Assembly: GCA_036267155.1 (NCBI GenBank)
Contig: DATAWP010000085.1
Location: 1-64,000 of the forward strand
Direction: 5' to 3'
Length of the DNA: 64,000 nucleotides
Source of the DNA: PALSA-1353 sp036267155
GTDB taxonomy: Bacteria > Planctomycetota > Phycisphaerae > Tepidisphaerales > Tepidisphaeraceae
Positions within the stretch are counted from its first letter, which is position 1, and the number at the start of each line of letters is the position of its first letter. Below the pieces are notes generated by a model. It searched no databases. It was not told the origin of the DNA and saw only the letters and a program-made list of their open reading frames with translations. Of the stretch, positions 62,287 through 64,000 are shown piece by piece. The translations under genes were made by a program, and so were the position numbers.

Positions 62287-63843
62287 ATGTCGCGTTTTTT
62301 GCCTCTGGTTATCCTTGTCATCTGGATGTGCGGCCCATCAGCGCCAGCACTGGGCGGACTGCACACCCTCTCGGCTTGCGCGATCTTCCTCGGCATTTAT
62401 GTTGTGCTCGTTGCGATTCTGGCAACCTGGAGCCGACGGGTCGCGCGCCTGGCGCATTTCGCCAGCATCCAACGCCGCGTGCGGAGATTCAACACCGTAA
62501 TTTATGCCAGCCGAATCCTCATCCCGGCCTGGCTGGCCGTGGGAATCTTCGCTCTGGGTTGGAAGCAGGACGTCTCCTGGCTGCTGGACCAGACGCCGCT
62601 GGGAAGACTGCCGATCGACTGTCCGGGGCTTTTTCTTGGCTGTTGTCCGCCGTTTATCACCTGGATGGCGCTGTGGTGGGCGCAGTTCCCGGCCGACCAG
62701 GCATTGCGCGAGCAGAACATACTGATTCAACTAGATCAGGACCTGCCCTTGCAGACGCCGCCGTCGTTTCGCACTTACTTTGTCGTGAACCTTCGCTTGC
62801 AGCTTCTGTTCACGATCGCGCCGGTGCTGCTGCTTCTTCTGCTGCACGATGGCCTGTCGCTTATTTTGCCGCCGATCTTCCACCGGATTGCGGCCCTGGC
62901 CGACCACGAGGAACTCATTGAGACGATCATCACGCTCCTGGCCTTCGCCTTGTTCGTGGTCTTCAGCCCCGAAATTCTGCGGCGGGTGCTTCAGACGGAG
63001 ACGCTGCCCGACTGTCCGCTTCGGCGCCGGCTCCAGATCGTCGCCCGGAAATATCGCGTGGGATACCGTGATGTGCTGCTTTGGAAAACCCACTCCCAGA
63101 TGGGCAACGCCGCCGTGATGGGATTCGTCCCGCGGTTCCGCTACGTGCTGCTGAGCGATCTGCTGCTGGAGACCATGCGGGACGAGCAGATCGAAGCGAT
63201 CTTTGCGCACGAGTTGGGCCACGTCATGCACCGGCACCTGTACTGGTTGGTGGCGGCGATGGTGGTGATGCTTTTCGCCATCGCCGGACCCGGGCAGATG
63301 ATCGCCGACGCCCTGCAAGGCGTTGCGAACCATCTGTGGCTGGGGGATTTGGCGCAGGAGGCGCTGCTGCTTGGGGCTGTGCTGGGATTGTTCGCCATGG
63401 TATTCGGCTATTTCAGCCGCAAATTTGAGAGGCAGGCCGATGTCTTCGCGGCGAGGACGATGCAGACCGCTTTTGACGAATCGGCTGAGAAGCGGGATGG
63501 TATGTCAATGGCGCAGCCGGTTTCGATTCGCACCGCCATACTCGAGGAGCCGGGGATCGCTCTGGCCCCTGTCTCGCGCGGCTATGTCGGGCGGCACGGG
63601 GCGGCGGTTTTCTGCTCGGCCCTGGAGCGCGTGGCCGTGGTCAACAATATTCCCGTCGCCGCCAGAAGCTGGTGCCACGGCAGCATCGCCAAGCGCATGC
63701 GCTTCCTGGAAAATCTCAGCCGCGATCCGGGACAAACCATGCGGTTCGATCGCTTCATGTACCGTCTTTACGTGGTCTTGCTCCTGTGTCTTTGCGCGGG
63801 CGCGGTCTGGACTTTGTTGGTTTTCAGATCATTTCCCTCGTAG
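62287..63843 (+). CDS. M48-family membrane metalloprotease
   Basis: A 518-residue protein with an N-terminal signal or helix (about 5-24), further helices (about 30-48, 73-95, 110-125, 165-185, 210-228), a zinc motif IFAHELGHVMHRH (about 307-319) with the HExxH core, and a further helix pair. SRKFERQADVFAARTMQ (about 377-393) provides the third zinc-ligand Glu in the E-x-x-A-D pattern. It resembles the HtpX/CAAX-protease-like M48 group, longer than HtpX. Probable role is membrane-protein quality control. No ribosome site before the ATG. Confidence 0.85.
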   Translation: MSRFLPLVILVIWMCGPSAPALGGLHTLSACAIFLGIYVVLVAILATWSRRVARLAHFASIQRRVRRFNTVIYASRILIPAWLAVGIFALGWKQDVSWLLDQTPLGRLPIDCPGLFLGCCPPFITWMALWWAQFPADQALREQNILIQLDQDLPLQTPPSFRTYFVVNLRLQLLFTIAPVLLLLLLHDGLSLILPPIFHRIAALADHEELIETIITLLAFALFVVFSPEILRRVLQTETLPDCPLRRRLQIVARKYRVGYRDVLLWKTHSQMGNAAVMGFVPRFRYVLLSDLLLETMRDEQIEAIFAHELGHVMHRHLYWLVAAMVVMLFAIAGPGQMIADALQGVANHLWLGDLAQEALLLGAVLGLFAMVFGYFSRKFERQADVFAARTMQTAFDESAEKRDGMSMAQPVSIRTAILEEPGIALAPVSRGYVGRHGAAVFCSALERVAVVNNIPVAARSWCHGSIAKRMRFLENLSRDPGQTMRFDRFMYRLYVVLLLCLCAGAVWTLLVFRSFPS

Positions 63844-64000
63844 TGTCCGCTTCGCCTCGCCAGCCGCCCGAGTCCCATAATCGCTGCTCACCCTGCTCGG
63901 CTGAAGTAGTCCCGAATTAACGCCGAATGCAATTAAAGATGGCCGTATGTAAGCGATCTGATGTTTTGAATTTGGCGGGGGACTATGATCCCAGCACCCC
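63844..64000. other. Right-edge intergenic region
   Basis: 157 bases after the M48 gene; no open frame, hairpin or promoter I can support. Confidence 0.4.

Overview
The window is chromosomal DNA of high GC content from a member of the Planctomycetota, most likely class Phycisphaerae. The evidence is lineage-typical: a prepilin-like protein with a GFTLVELLVVIGIIALL leader, an LPALSKAR motif and a C-terminal H-X9-DG motif (5113-6234); an EPRYLLS-type N-terminal export motif on a large secreted polygalacturonase (1-2685); many genes without a Shine-Dalgarno sequence; and a remnant of a planctomycete-style Ser/Thr kinase N-terminus (36338-36754). There is no phage, integrase, complete insertion sequence or CRISPR array. 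Most genes are housekeeping or transport genes in short operons, separated by palindromic intergenic repeats.

Layout. 1-6.3 kb: secreted GH28 pectinase (cut by the left edge), divergent sodium:solute symporter, prepilin-like protein. 6.4-10.9 kb (minus): pstSCA without pstB, then a GlmU-like nucleotidyl/acetyltransferase. 11-14 kb: small membrane protein, panE, fused cobA-hemD. 14-16.3 kb: PilZ protein, tatC with an unusual insertion, an FHA gene broken by a stop codon, a small membrane protein. 16.7-21.3 kb: argC, two paralogous GYF_2 membrane proteins on either side of signal peptidase I, DedA protein. 21.5-24.8 kb: clpC followed by a decayed patch (frameshifted hicA, hicB, truncated sugar-ABC permease). 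25-29.6 kb: secreted GH36-like hydrolase, pncA, RutE-like nitroreductase, pectinesterase. 29.7-32.6 kb: ECF sigma / small membrane protein / Spy-like operon, RRM protein, a hypothetical. 33-36.3 kb: DUF47-PiT phosphate module and a secreted six-hairpin glycosidase. 36.8-41.2 kb: tRNA-Met, ammonium transporter, large carboxypeptidase-regulatory-like repeat protein, small acidic protein. 41.3-45.4 kb: ribBA and an APC permease with a USP-like tail behind a c-di-AMP (ydaO-type) riboswitch. 45.6-52.5 kb: Gfo/Idh/MocA oxidoreductase, two DUF4190-like proteins, short pheT, DksA-like protein, lspA, ribD. 52.7-64 kb: lipoprotein, ArsR/SRPBCC pair, aldo/keto reductase, nadE, beta-propeller protein, PilZ protein, marR-pirin-yceI, membrane protein, M48 protease.

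How the genes fit together. Several secreted carbohydrate-active enzymes (GH28, CE8, GH36-like, six-hairpin glycosidase) with Tat, signal peptidase I and signal peptidase II point to a heterotrophic degrader of plant polysaccharide, pectin in particular. Phosphate uptake appears twice (ABC-type PstSCA and PiT with its DUF47 partner). Cofactor synthesis is represented by riboflavin (ribBA, ribD), NAD (pncA, nadE), pantothenate (panE) and tetrapyrrole (cobA-hemD) genes.

The strongest second-look signals are the c-di-AMP riboswitch with a complete P1 helix, a conserved stem-loop family placed just 3' of minus-strand genes, a second palindrome family ending in GGGACGCAGC, the short PheT, the TatC insertion, the sigma/anti-sigma/Spy-like cassette, and three clear cases of gene decay. 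I did not find a convincing wholly new multi-gene system.
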